DNA of 64,000 nucleotides from Sphingobacteriales bacterium (GTDB lineage: Bacteria > Bacteroidota > Bacteroidia > Chitinophagales > Chitinophagaceae), in contig JADJGB010000008.1 in the NCBI GenBank assembly GCA_016708305.1, forward strand, positions 1,364,001-1,428,000, written 5' to 3'. The position numbers and the translations under genes were made by a program. The notes beneath the pieces are model-generated. The model saw only the letters and a list, made by a program, of their open reading frames with translations. It did no database searches and was not told where the DNA came from. Shown in pieces: positions 31,101 through 40,915 of the stretch. Numbering within the stretch: the stretch's first letter is position 1; each line of letters opens with the position of its first letter.

Positions 31101-31957
31101 TATTGCTTCATGGTTTGGGTTACACCATGACCAAAGGAGAGTTTTTATTAAAGAATGGTGAAGTAACCGCAAAGTACCTCCCCCGTATTGAACCTGATGA
31201 TACAAGCTTTGGAAGCGATTATCAGTCGCGGACTAAAAATATTTCTAAACATTTCAAACACCAACATGAGCAGCTTCGGCAAGAGCAAGAACAACCCAAA
31301 TATTTTGCCGAGCATTTATTCTTCAATTACATCTATAAAAGTCCTGTGCTGGAGTGGTACCTGAAATTAAAGCTCCGAATAGAAAAATATTATCAACCTT
31401 TCCATGATTTGTTGCCCCGTGATGGGAAACTTCTGGATATTGGTTGCGGCTATGGTTTTATGGCGTATATTCTTTATTGGGCCAGCCAAAACAAGCGGCA
31501 GATTACGGGTATTGATTATGATGAAGAGAAAATTGAAACTGCTAATCATTGCTTCAGCAAAACAGGAGATTTGCAGTTTGTACATGCTGATATTGCACAT
31601 TTTGAGTTGGAGAAATACAATGGCATCACCATCATGGATGTACTGCACTATTTAAAACATGAAGAGCAGACGAATGTTATTGAAAAGGCAATAGATGCTT
31701 TATTGCCGGGTGGTATCCTGATTATTCGTGATGGTGATGCAGATATGAAGCAGAAACATAAGGGTACCAAACTCACCGAATTATTTTCTACAAAAATATT
31801 TTCATTCAATAAAACAGTAAATGACTTAAATTTCCTCTCGGGGCAATTGATAGAATCGTTGGCTATAAATCATAAATTATCATTAGAGAGGATAGATGAC
31901 ACCCGGTTTACATCGAACGTAATCTGGGTAATGAGAAAAGGAAATCAAACTTCATAA
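28113..31957 (+). CDS. MMPL exporter - acyltransferase - methyltransferase fusion (several frameshifts)
   Basis: Joined, this is one protein of about 1280 residues with three parts. First, an RND/MMPL lipid exporter with two halves (TTIAGFFALRYAASD and TTIAGLGVLIFAKHPALKSI). Second, a PlsC-type acyltransferase (NHQSFLDILTMAML, VVFPEGTRSS). Third, a SAM-dependent methyltransferase (LLDIGCGYGFMAYILY). The last 985 codons, covering the second MMPL half and both enzymes, are one unbroken ORF, so the fusion is real. The start at 28113 and the 5' quarter need indel corrections near 28175, 28480, 28525 and 28975, all in T or A runs or short repeats. It probably exports and modifies the pigment (inference from cluster context). 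Confidence 0.87.
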
Positions 31958-31989
31958 AATTTTATAATAAATTTTAATCGGGAGAAAAA

Positions 31990-33125
31990 ATGGAGTTACA
32001 AAAATGGCGACACATCGGATGGATAGATTTGCTGGGTATTTTAGCTATCTTTTTAATGGTGCTGTCGCATAGCTGTGATGGATTTGTGTCGCAATTGGAT
32101 ACCAATCGGAATGCTTTTGTTACAGGCGCGCTCACCGGCAGTTTTGTAAGGGTATATGTGCCATTGTTTGCGATGATGACCGGCGTTTTGCTTTTTCCGG
32201 TTAAAGGAACCATGACAGATTTTTACAAAAAACGCCTGACTCGTATTTTCCCGCCTTTAATTTTCTGGTCATTGGTTACTCCTTTGCTTTTTTATTCTTA
32301 TTATACCCACATCAATCCCGGTACAACCAATGCAGCTATAAATGTTAGTAATCATACACTGGAAGCTTCGCTTACGAAAATGTACACCTGGATTTTTAAT
32401 TTTAATACTGATAATACACCGCTCTGGTATTTATACATGTTGATTGGGTTGTATTTGATTATACCTGTTTTTGGGGTTTGGGTGCAGCAGGCCTCAAAGA
32501 AAGAAATGAAATTGGTTTTAAGCCTTTGGTTTGTTTCGCTATTGCTGCCTTATCTCCAGATGGCGGCACCTTTTCTGGGTTACACCGGCAATTACGGGAG
32601 TATGGCTATACTTGGTGAATCTTTCTGCAACAAGTTTGGTCCTTTCTCTTTTGTTTCGGGTTTTATGGGCTATTTGATTCTTACGCATTACTTAATGCGT
32701 TATCCACTGAGTTGGACTTTGAAGAAAATACTTTCAATTTGTATTCCGCTGTTTGCTTTGGGATATGCCATCACCGGATTTGGTTTTCTCAAAACACAGG
32801 AAGTTTTTCGGGGAAATTATGAATACCTTGAAATTGTATGGTTTTTCTGCGGCATTAATGTTTTTATGATGACCATTTCCATTTTTTAATAGTACAAAAA
32901 TTAAACATTAAATCATTTCCGGTATTGTCTAAGATAGCCGGATTGATGTTTGGCGTATTTCTGATTCATTTTTTAATCGTGCAAATTGGTTATGATATCT
33001 TTGATATTCCTGTGCTTTCTGACTTTGCCAGGATTCTGATTACGGCTGTATTTTCATTTGTTGTTAGTCTTGTAATATTTTGGGGATTGGATAAAATATC
33101 AATTATGAGAAAATTTATCAGGTAA
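31990..33125 (+). CDS. Integral-membrane acyltransferase (acyltransferase 3 family), one frameshift
   Basis: About ten hydrophobic helices. The N-terminus WIDLLGILAIFLMVLSHSCDGF has the His of the acyltransferase 3 active site, followed by RLTRIFPPLIFWS. The frame breaks in the T run at 32884, where one more T restores SIFLIVQKLNIKSF and the last helices. Joined length is about 378. It acts in the inner membrane, moving acyl groups across or onto a lipid or sugar; in this operon the pigment or its headgroup is a likely target. Confidence 0.8.
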
Positions 33126-33127
33126 TT

Positions 33128-34539
33128 ATGTTTGATGTAGCCATCATAGGAAGTGGAATCGGAGGGCTGTTGAGCGCTGTCTTTCTTTCGAAGGAAGGTT
33201 TTTATCTGGGCGGATTAGACAAGGGGCAGAATCTGTATCAAGTCTTTAAATATGCCGGATTGATGGATAAACTGAAGCTCGAGAGGATGGATGCGGGCTT
33301 TGACAAAATCTTAATTGAAGGAGTACAAAATACATTTACTCAATCTCAGGGTTGGGAAGGTTTTAAATCAAGGCTGATTAGCGATTTCCCTGACGAGGCG
33401 CAGTCAATTGAAAATTATCATGAGAAAGTGATTGCTGTTTGTGAAAAATTTCCTTTGTATCACTTAACGTTGGAAGGTGATGGGCATGAGAAGTTTTCCG
33501 TTATGAATGAAGGTGTAAAGGAAGTGATAGAATCATTAACTTCAAACAAAACTTTGCAATGGGTGTTGGTAGGCAATAATATTTTATATGCTTCGGATAG
33601 CAATAAAACACCTTTTATGTTCATGCATTGGTAGTGAATAGTTATATTCAAAGCAGTTGGAAGTTGCCGGGTGGTGGTTCTCAGATTGTAAAAATCTTAT
33701 CTGGAATCCTCAGAAACTCAGGTGGAGAGATACTGAGAAATAAAGAAGTAAAGAAAATAGTAGAAAAGGATGGACTGATTAATCACTTAGTTTTGGAAGA
33801 TGACAGCATTGTCGAATCAAAGCAGTTTGTTTCAGCCATCAGCCCTGCAGAGACATTAAAAATGCTTCATTCAGGAAAAATCAGAAGTAGATACAGGCAG
33901 CGGATTGAAAACAGGGAGAATACGATGTCATCTTTTTCGCTTTATATTGTATTAAAGGCAAAAACTATTCGCTACGAAAATTGTAATTATTATTATCAAA
34001 AAAGAGGAAGAATCTGGAGTTTGGGCGATTATAATTTTGATGAATGGCCATTAGGGTATGGGTTGTATTTTAACAGAGATAGGAAAAATCCCGAATATGC
34101 ATCTTCAATTTCGATTTTAACTCTTATGAAGTTTGAGGATGTTAAAAAGTGGAGCCATACCTTCCACACAAGTAGGCATGAAGTATCGCGCGGTGTGGAT
34201 TATGAAAGGTTTAAATATGAAAGATCGGAGAAATTGCTGGATTGGGTTTATGAAAAATTTCCGCAATTAATGGGCAATATCAGTTCTTTTTATGCAGCAA
34301 CTCCTTTAACAAACCGAGATTATATCGGTCAGCGTGATGGAGCAATTTACGGAGTGCAAAAAGATTATAATACGCCTTTGGAAAATATAATCAGCCCCCG
34401 AACAAAGATTCCTAATCTTTTTTTAACAGGTCAGAATATAAATTTGCACGGAATTTTAGGAACTTCGCTTTCTGCAATCCTTACCTGCATGATGTTGCTG
34501 GGTGATAACAGTTTGATAGATAAAATAAAGAATGCGTAA
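33128..34539 (+). CDS. CrtI-like FAD-dependent desaturase/oxidoreductase with internal deletion
   Basis: The N-terminal Rossmann motif VAIIGSGIGGLLSAVFLSKEG and the C-terminal ITGQNINLHG-type ending (LFLTGQNINLHGILGTS) place it among phytoene-desaturase-like enzymes present in flexirubin clusters. After SKEGF the sequence jumps directly to YLGGLDKGQNL. The usual strand with the ADP-ribose-binding Glu and the following FAD loop, about 30 residues, is missing in frame. A separate T-run indel near 33615 splits the ORF (restored reading FYVHALVVNSYIQ). As read, FAD binding is doubtful. Confidence 0.8.
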
Positions 34540-36198
34540 ACGCTATCGGGTTTTAAAAATTGTATTAAAGGTACTGGGGATAATTCTGTTATTCTTCGGA
34601 GCGTTGTTTGGTTACTTGGTTTGGGTTTCCAATATTAAACCTCCGGTAGTAAAAGATATGAGCGCTTTGCAACTGAAAGTTGATACCACCGATACAGGAT
34701 TATATACCATTAATAATAACTGGTTCAGAAAAAGTAATTCCGGTCTTTATGAATTGTACTCTGAAGGACGGTCTTTTGAAAGAGGCGTGATTGAAGGAAA
34801 ATTGTCCGAAGACTTAATTAAAAAGCAGGAAGACTATTTTGCCGCAGAGATATTTAAAATGATTCCTTCGCAGGTTTATCGCCATTTTCTCAGATATTTT
34901 ATCGGGTGGTTCAACCGTAATCTGCCTGATTATGTACTACCTGAATATAAAGAGGAAATATATGGCATTTCGCAATCGGCTTCTGATGATTATGGTTATA
35001 TAGGCACAAAATATCAACGAATTTTGAATTATCATTCGGCGCATGATATCGGCCATGCTTTGCAAAATTTGATGTTGGTTGGATGCACTTCTTTTGGCAC
35101 CTGGGGTACAGCCTCGCAGGACAGTACACTAATTATAGGCCGCAATTTTGATTTTTATGTAGGCGATGATTTTGCAAAAAATAAAATTATTTCTTTCAAT
35201 CATCCTTCTACAGGATATCGGTTTATGAGTGTAACCTGGGGAGGGTTTACTGGTGTGGTAAGCGGTATGAATGAAAAAGGATTGACGGTAACCATCAATG
35301 CCGCAAAAAGCGAAATTCCGAAGGGTGCGGCTACGCCTGTGTCTATGGTAGCGCGTGAGATTGTTCAATATGCCGGAAATATTGATGAAGCGATAGCCAT
35401 TGCCCGAAAAAGAAAAATGTTTGTAAGCGAATCCTTCCTCGTTGGTTCCGCTGCCGACAACAAGGCGGTATTGATTGAAAAAACGCCCGATTCTCTGGCA
35501 GTGTATGATCCGAAAACCAATGAAATACTTTGTACCAATCATTTTCAAAGCAAAGCGTTTAAAAATTCAATCTCCAATCAAGAACAAATGGCTGAGAACG
35601 CTACTACCTATCGCTATAAAAGACTCAACCAACTGATTGCGCAAAATGGTAAAAACACGGTTCGGAAAACGATTAATATTTTACGTGATTTCAGGGGTAT
35701 TGATAATGCAGATATCGGAATCGGAAATGAGAAAGCCGTCAATCAATTTATAGCCCATCACTCTATTGTTTTTGAGCCGCAAAAACTGTTGGTGTGGGTT
35801 TCAACTGCTCCCTGGCAAATGGGTGATTTTGTGTGTTATGATTTAAAGAAAGTATTTGCTATGAATGGAATGAAACGAAATCATGAAATTTATGAAGCAA
35901 AAAATACAATAGCTGCTGACAGTTTTATTTACACTCAAAAATTTACTGAATTTGAAAAATATCGAAGGGACAAACATATTGCAAAGGAAGGAGGCAAAAT
36001 AATTGCAGACAGTATTATTGCTGAAAATCCATCTCTGTACAACAGCTATATCATTGCGGGCGATTATAGTTTCAAAAAAAAGATTACAAAAATGCATTAC
36101 AGTATTACAACCAAGCTTTGAAACTCGAAATAGCCAGTGAAGGAGAGCGAAGGCATGTGATTGAAATGATAAATGAAACCGATCGGAAAATAAAATGA
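34532..36198 (+). CDS. C45-type acyltransferase/hydrolase (AAT family), flexirubin operon
   Basis: One N-terminal membrane helix (VLGIILLFFGALFGYLVWV) and then an Ntn-hydrolase domain related to acyl-CoA:6-aminopenicillanic acid acyltransferase. The self-cleavage nucleophile is the Cys in LMLVGCTSFGTW, followed by IGRNFDFYVGD and MNEKGLTVTINA. Such C45 proteins recur in flexirubin clusters, with a proposed acyl-transfer role. It overlaps the desaturase by 8 bases. The ORF appears to stop at 36121, but one more A in the A8 run near 36075 extends it to QYYNQALKLEIAS... and the TGA at 36196-36198. Confidence 0.83.
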
Positions 36199-36295
36199 AT
36201 TTCATATTTTTGATTGCAAATTGAATGAGTTTGTCTGTTCATGGAATGTTAATATTTGATATCTTAATATTTTATCTTTACAAAAATGTAAACTG

Positions 36296-37441
36296 ATGTT
36301 TAAAAAAAGTTTGCTTGCAATTATTGTCTTGCAGATTTCCGTTTCATCCTTTTCACAAGCTGATAAGGCAGAGCGTGATATTGAACAATTGATGAAGGAA
36401 ACACCGGTAATGGGCTTCTCGGTTGCTGTGGTGAAAAACAATAAACTGATATATACCAAATCCTTTGGGCTAAAAAATGCAGATTTAAAAACGCCCTTAT
36501 CCACAACGGATATCTTTCGAATTGCTTCTATATCTAAATCTTTTTCGGCTACTTCCATTATGCAATTGGTTGAAAAGAAAAAATTATCTCTTGACGACGA
36601 TGTGAGCGACCTGATTGGCTTTAAAGTCCGAAATCCTCAATATCCTGATGTAGTAATTACTTTAAAGATGATATTGTCTCATACTTCCAGTATAAATGAT
36701 AGCGAAGGTTATTTTACTTTAGATGCTATTAACCCTTCCAAAAACAGCAACTGGCAGAAATGCTACAATAATTACGAACCTGGAAAAGGCTATCAATACT
36801 GTAATCTGAATTTTAACATGGCCGGAACGATTATTGAAAGGGTGTCTGGTGAGCGCTTTGATCACTATGTAGTCAATCATGTGTTGAAACCATTAAAACT
36901 GTATGGTGGTTATAATGTAAATGAATTGAACCAAAATCTTTTTGCCAAAATTTATGAATTCAATATTGATTCATCAAAATTCATTTATTCACCAGGCGCT
37001 TATGATCCCCGGAAAAAAGAAATTGAAAGCTATGTGATGGGATACAGCGCTCCCGTTTTTTCGCCTACAGGCGGTATGAAGATTTCGGCTCCAGATCTGG
37101 CCCGTTACATGATGATGCATATAAATTATGGAAAGAAAAAAGGGAAAAAAAGAATCATTTCAGAAGCAAGCGCAAGGATGATGCAAACGCCGGTAGCTCT
37201 TAAAGAGCGGTATGGTCTGGCTTTGCTTAAGACAGATAAGCTCATAAAAGGTGAAACCATGACCGGTCATACTGGATCAGCCTATGGTTTGTTCAGTGCC
37301 ATGTTTTTCAATCCTGAAAAGAAATTTGGCTTTGTAGTAATCAGTAATGGTTGCGACCCACGATACAGTGATGATAATAACGCTACAATCAATAAGGTTA
37401 TTAATATTCTGTATCAGTCTTTATTAATCATTAAAAATTAA
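36296..37441 (+). CDS. Exported serine hydrolase (beta-lactamase/class C PBP-like)
   Basis: Signal peptide ending SSFSQ, then the penicillin-binding fold. The nucleophile motif SxxK is seen as ASISKSF near residue 80, the YxN motif as YQYCNLNF near residue 168 and the third motif as GHTGSAYG near residue 328. Related enzymes hydrolyse esters, D-peptides or lactams; the substrate cannot be told. A TATCTTTA box lies about 20 bases before the ATG. It may be transcribed alone, after the flexirubin operon. Its end overlaps the converging OMP gene by 11 bases. Confidence 0.85.
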   Translation: MFKKSLLAIIVLQISVSSFSQADKAERDIEQLMKETPVMGFSVAVVKNNKLIYTKSFGLKNADLKTPLSTTDIFRIASISKSFSATSIMQLVEKKKLSLDDDVSDLIGFKVRNPQYPDVVITLKMILSHTSSINDSEGYFTLDAINPSKNSNWQKCYNNYEPGKGYQYCNLNFNMAGTIIERVSGERFDHYVVNHVLKPLKLYGGYNVNELNQNLFAKIYEFNIDSSKFIYSPGAYDPRKKEIESYVMGYSAPVFSPTGGMKISAPDLARYMMMHINYGKKKGKKRIISEASARMMQTPVALKERYGLALLKTDKLIKGETMTGHTGSAYGLFSAMFFNPEKKFGFVVISNGCDPRYSDDNNATINKVINILYQSLLIIKN

Positions 37442-37833
37442 ACTGAATACCGCCATTTGCCAGGCCTTTATACCCAAAGCCTATTTCAACAATTACTTTT
37501 ACATTGCCGCCAAATTGTAGCCTGATGGGAATTGTCCGAAAATTGAAGTGACCGTCATTCTTTGTTTTGTATGTATCTTCTGATATTGTCATAAACGACT
37601 GCAAATCCAAGCCCGGCTCTTTTGCTTTCATTAAAATGATGATAGGATAAAGTGATAGCACCAGTAGATTTTACATTCGCAGACTTTGCTTCCACAAATG
37701 CTGAGGCTAATTCCGAAGCAAATCCTGAAACTACCTGATCTAATGTTCCATATCCATTACCAATTGAAACACTTTTACGTTGGGCGAAAACAAAGTCTGA
37801 TACCAGTAGAGAAATTATTAATAAACATTTTAC
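37431..37833 (-). CDS. Small outer-membrane beta-barrel protein, frame-broken
   Basis: On the minus strand a signal-like stretch (LLIISLLVSDFVFAQ) leads into RKSVSIGNGYGTLDQVV, then SYHHFNESKRAGLGFAVVYDN, then after a one-base shift near 37585 into FRTIPIRLQFGGNVKVIVEIGF and the barrel-like ending GGIQFNF. Joined it is about 130 residues. No ATG is in frame at the 5' end, so the start is uncertain and may also carry an indel. The unannotated 37834-38104 upstream contains no gene I can support. Confidence 0.45.
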
Positions 37834-38104
37834 GTCAAAAATTTATTTTATGTTACAATTTAATATGTTTCAATATAAGTTGTTTCGGAATACCGTAAAA
37901 TGGGGTGAAAAATAATGACTATGGTGGAAACTAATTATCAATTATTAAATAGTAAAAATTGAGAAAAAAGCAAGAAAAATAGCATACAATGCAGAAAAAA
38001 TGGAAATTATTTACTTTCAGCAATTGATTCTGGGCAAAATTTATTTTACTTTAAAAAAAAAGTGCGATAATTGCTAAGATTATTAACCATAATTATTATA
38101 CTTT

Positions 38105-38821
38105 ATGAAAAAAGAAAGACTCATGTTGCGTATCATACTGCCCATTTTATTGTTATGTACATCTGTTGCCATAATGGCACAACCGAAATTTGGTATTCAG
38201 GCAGGCGTTAATTATTCTAATGTCAATTTAATTGATAAAGAAGGATACTCCGTTTTTACCTATCCTAATCTTGGTTACCATGGAGGTGTTTTTGCAAATT
38301 TCCCAATTTCGAAACACTTTTTTTTCCAGCCTTCCATTTTGTTAAGCCTTAAAGGGTATAAAGAAGACAGAAAGGTTTACATAGCCGGCGATACTTTATA
38401 CATAACTGCCACCTACAATCCAAAGCCTATTTATTTGGAAGTACCTGTTAATTTCTTTTATAAATACCAGCTCAAAAAGATGTCTCTCTTTGTCGGTGGC
38501 GGAGGCTATTTCACTTATGGACTTAATGGGAAGTTCAAATATAAGGCTCCTCCGGGGTATGAAAGTTTTGTAGTCTCTTCGGGGAAAATCCAATTTGTTG
38601 ACGATTTCGGATTGGCGAAATCCGGGCCGGTAACTTTTCAAAGACATATTGATTTGGGGGTGGGCGGTAAGGTAGGTCTTGGCTTTGGGAAACATTTTTC
38701 ATTTACTGCCGGAGGGCAGCTTGGGTTACTAAACCTATATCCGCTTACCAATGGATTGCGACCTGTAAAGGCTGTAATCAGCAATTATGAAGGGAATGCC
38801 TCCATTGGTTATACATTTTAA
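38105..38821 (+). CDS. PorT-family outer-membrane beta-barrel protein
   Basis: Signal peptide ending VAIMAQ, then FGIQAGVNYSNV and the repeated strand pattern of the Bacteroidota PorT-like barrel (GGVFANFPISKHFFFQPSIL, VNFFYKYQLKKMSLFVGGGG), ending in aromatic GYTF. About 238 residues. PorT itself serves type IX secretion, but most members have unknown roles, so no specific function is assigned. The ATG at 38126 is an alternative start. Confidence 0.78.
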   Translation: MKKERLMLRIILPILLLCTSVAIMAQPKFGIQAGVNYSNVNLIDKEGYSVFTYPNLGYHGGVFANFPISKHFFFQPSILLSLKGYKEDRKVYIAGDTLYITATYNPKPIYLEVPVNFFYKYQLKKMSLFVGGGGYFTYGLNGKFKYKAPPGYESFVVSSGKIQFVDDFGLAKSGPVTFQRHIDLGVGGKVGLGFGKHFSFTAGGQLGLLNLYPLTNGLRPVKAVISNYEGNASIGYTF

Positions 38822-38883
38822 TTTTTTAAAAATTTTTGTTTTTTTTAATTTTTCTGTTATATTTGCAATCAGTTCTTTAAAAA

Positions 38884-38985
38884 TTCTTATCAAGAAAGGC
38901 AGAGGGTATGGCCCTATGAAGCCTTGGCAACCTGCGCATGCAAGGTGCCAATTCCAACCACGATTATTATGTGGAGAGATAAGTC
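38884..38985 (+). promoter_or_regulatory. SAM-I (S-box) riboswitch
   Basis: The P1 stem CTTATC (38886-38891) pairs with GATAAG (38978-38983). Between them are the kink-turn region (AAGAAAGGCAGAGGG), the GGCAACC segment and AAGGTGCCAATTCC, all hallmarks of the SAM-I class. It precedes metY-metX-hom, the expected target. With SAM bound the downstream terminator should form and stop transcription. No obvious antiterminator pairing with the terminator's left arm was found by eye. Confidence 0.93.
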
Positions 38986-39020
38986 AGGTAGTTTCGATTT
39001 AATAAAAATTTTATACTTCA

Positions 39021-39051
39021 AGCTCATCTGGTTTATCAGATGGGCTTTTTT
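39021..39051 (+). terminator. Riboswitch-controlled terminator
   Basis: AGCTCATCTG pairs with CAGATGGGCT (one G-U) around GTTTAT, followed by six Ts. It lies 35 bases after the riboswitch and 395 bases before metY, so it can only act by attenuation or end a short transcript. Confidence 0.85.
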
Positions 39052-39190
39052 AATGCCTCTCTGTTTCTTGTTAGATTTTTTTGGAAAATAATTTTTCTAT
39101 ATGTATTTACTGATATAGTAAGTAATGCCGAAAAAAAAATCTATAAAAAATTTTGTCATGAAATCGGAGAATATTATTTTAGCAAAACAA

Positions 39191-39268
39191 ATGACACAAA
39201 ACAATACTCATATCAATTCTGTATGCATTGCAATGGCAATGGGCTGCTGTATGTGTTGTATGCCGTAG
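39191..39268 (+). CDS. Candidate Cys/Met-rich leader peptide (25 codons) before metY
   Basis: ATG at 39191 opens 25 codons ending in TAG at 39266-39268. The first half is polar (MTQNNTHINSVC). The second half holds four Met codons and four Cys codons within ten positions and ends GCCMCCMP. Two hairpins follow: one holding the stop codon in its loop and one just downstream. A short ORF loaded with codons for the amino acids made by the next operon is the classic design of a transcription-attenuation leader. The coordinates are certain; translation and function are inference. A longer ORF in another frame across the same stretch looks non-coding. Confidence 0.5.
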   Translation: MTQNNTHINSVCIAMAMGCCMCCMP

Positions 39269-39305
39269 CGGGCATAAAATCTTTTAAGAGGGGTATTTCC
39301 TCTCT
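39259..39305 (+). promoter_or_regulatory. Two hairpins over and after the leader stop codon (candidate attenuator)
   Basis: TATGCC (39259-39264) pairs with GGCATA (39271-39276), with the leader stop in the loop. AGAGGGG (39287-39293) pairs with CCTCTCT (39299-39305) around TATTT, and a T-rich tract (ATTTTCTTTTTG) begins about 10 bases later. A third weak pairing (TGCC/GGCA, 39335-39355) follows. Confidence 0.4.
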
Positions 39306-39445
39306 ACCTCCAATAAATTTTCTTTTTGCATAATGCCTGAGTTTAATAGGCAATATAATGCACTGATATTGAACATGGCAGTTTACAATATATAATTCTT
39401 TTAACGAACAAAACAAACAACAATAACAACAAAAATTTAATTATC

Positions 39446-40753
39446 ATGAGTTTACATTTCGATACATTACAAGTACATGCCGGACAGCAGGCAGATCCAG
39501 TAACAGGTAGCCGGGCAGTTCCACTTTATCAAACAACCTCTTACCTTTTTAAAGACAGCGAACATGCTGCTAATCTTTTTGGATTGCGCGAGTTTGGTAA
39601 TATTTATACCAGAATCATGAATCCTACTACTGATGTGTTTGAACAACGTGTGGCAGCTTTAGAAGGTGGAGTAGCAGCATTGGCAACATCTTCAGGCCAG
39701 GCAGCTCAATTTTTAGCCTTAAATAACATTTTACAGGCAGGTGAGAATTTTGTTACATCATCCCATCTATATGGCGGCACTTACAATCAGTTTAAAGTAG
39801 CTTTTAAAAGGCTTGGGATTGAGGTAAGATTTGCTGATGGCGATAACCCAGACAGTTTTAAACAATATATTGATGACAAAACAAAAGCAATTTATTTAGA
39901 AACTATAGGGAATCCAAAACTGAGTATTCCTGATTTTGAAAAATTTGCAGCATTGGCAAAAGAGTATGATTTACCGCTGATTGTTGATAACACTTTTGCC
40001 GCAGCCGGTTATCTGTTTCGCCCTCTCGAGCATGGCGCCAATATTGTGGTAGAAGCGGCTACAAAATGGATCGGCGGGCATGGAACCAGCATCGGGGGCG
40101 TAATTGTTGATGGAGGAAATTACAATTGGGGCAATGGGAAATTTCCACAATTTTCAGCACCGTCAGAGGGTTATCATGGGCTTAATTTCTGGGAGGTTTT
40201 TGGCGAAGGGAATCCTTTAGGTCTGCCTAATATTGCATTTGCCATCAGAGCGCGCGTAGAGGGGCTTCGTGATTTTGGCGCCTGCCAAAGCCCATTCAAT
40301 GCATGGCTGCTTATTCAGGGGTTAGAAACACTTTCGCTTCGTGTGCAACGCACTGTTGATAATGCGCTTGCTTTGGCAAAGTGGTTAGAACAACATGATA
40401 GTGTTGAGTTCGTTTGGTATCCCGGCCTCGAAAGCAATGAGTACCATCAATTAGCCAAAAAATATTTGAAAAATGGCTTTGGCGGTGTATTGCAGTTTGG
40501 CATCAAAGGAGGATCAGACTCAGGAAGGAAGTTTATTAATTCTTTGAAATTAGTTAGCCATCTGGCCAATGTGGGAGATGCCAAAACCTTGGCAATACAT
40601 CCTGCATCCACTACCCATGAGCAACTCTCGGAAAGTGAACGAGTGAGTGCAGGTGTTTTGCCCAACCTGATTCGCATCAGTGCAGGTATTGAAAATATTG
40701 AAGACATAAAGGCAGATATTGAACAGGCTTTCAAACAAGCATTGGAAAGTTAA
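39446..40753 (+). CDS. metY: O-acetylhomoserine aminocarboxypropyltransferase (sulfhydrylase)
   Basis: This PLP enzyme makes homocysteine from O-acetylhomoserine and sulfide. It has the Cys/Met-metabolism PLP fold: ALATSSGQAAQF, the Asp in IVDNTFAAAG, the Schiff-base lysine in EAATKWIGGHGTSIGG near residue 205, and SLKLVSHLANVGDAKTLAIHP near residue 370. Its 435 residues are normal. First gene of metY-metX-hom, under the SAM riboswitch and the candidate leader. Confidence 0.95.
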   Translation: MSLHFDTLQVHAGQQADPVTGSRAVPLYQTTSYLFKDSEHAANLFGLREFGNIYTRIMNPTTDVFEQRVAALEGGVAALATSSGQAAQFLALNNILQAGENFVTSSHLYGGTYNQFKVAFKRLGIEVRFADGDNPDSFKQYIDDKTKAIYLETIGNPKLSIPDFEKFAALAKEYDLPLIVDNTFAAAGYLFRPLEHGANIVVEAATKWIGGHGTSIGGVIVDGGNYNWGNGKFPQFSAPSEGYHGLNFWEVFGEGNPLGLPNIAFAIRARVEGLRDFGACQSPFNAWLLIQGLETLSLRVQRTVDNALALAKWLEQHDSVEFVWYPGLESNEYHQLAKKYLKNGFGGVLQFGIKGGSDSGRKFINSLKLVSHLANVGDAKTLAIHPASTTHEQLSESERVSAGVLPNLIRISAGIENIEDIKADIEQAFKQALES

Positions 40754-40915
40754 TTATTAGATTACAAGAACAGAAGGGATGTATTAAACGTTTATTATTA
40801 ATCATGAATATTTCAGGCTATTGACCAATGCATTAAACCATTGGTCTTTGGCCTATATAAACGATACTGGTAGTTTTAGATTTTTTTATCTTAAAGAAAA
40901 ATAGTTTAATATAAA

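Noticed and set aside
37686..37898. Plus-strand ORF after the serine hydrolase
   Set aside because: It is the antisense of the minus-strand outer-membrane protein, which has a signal peptide and barrel ending.
39040..39333. 97-codon ORF covering the metY upstream region
   Set aside because: It starts in the riboswitch terminator and reads through the leader in another frame; no domain, Lys/Phe-rich from AT bias.
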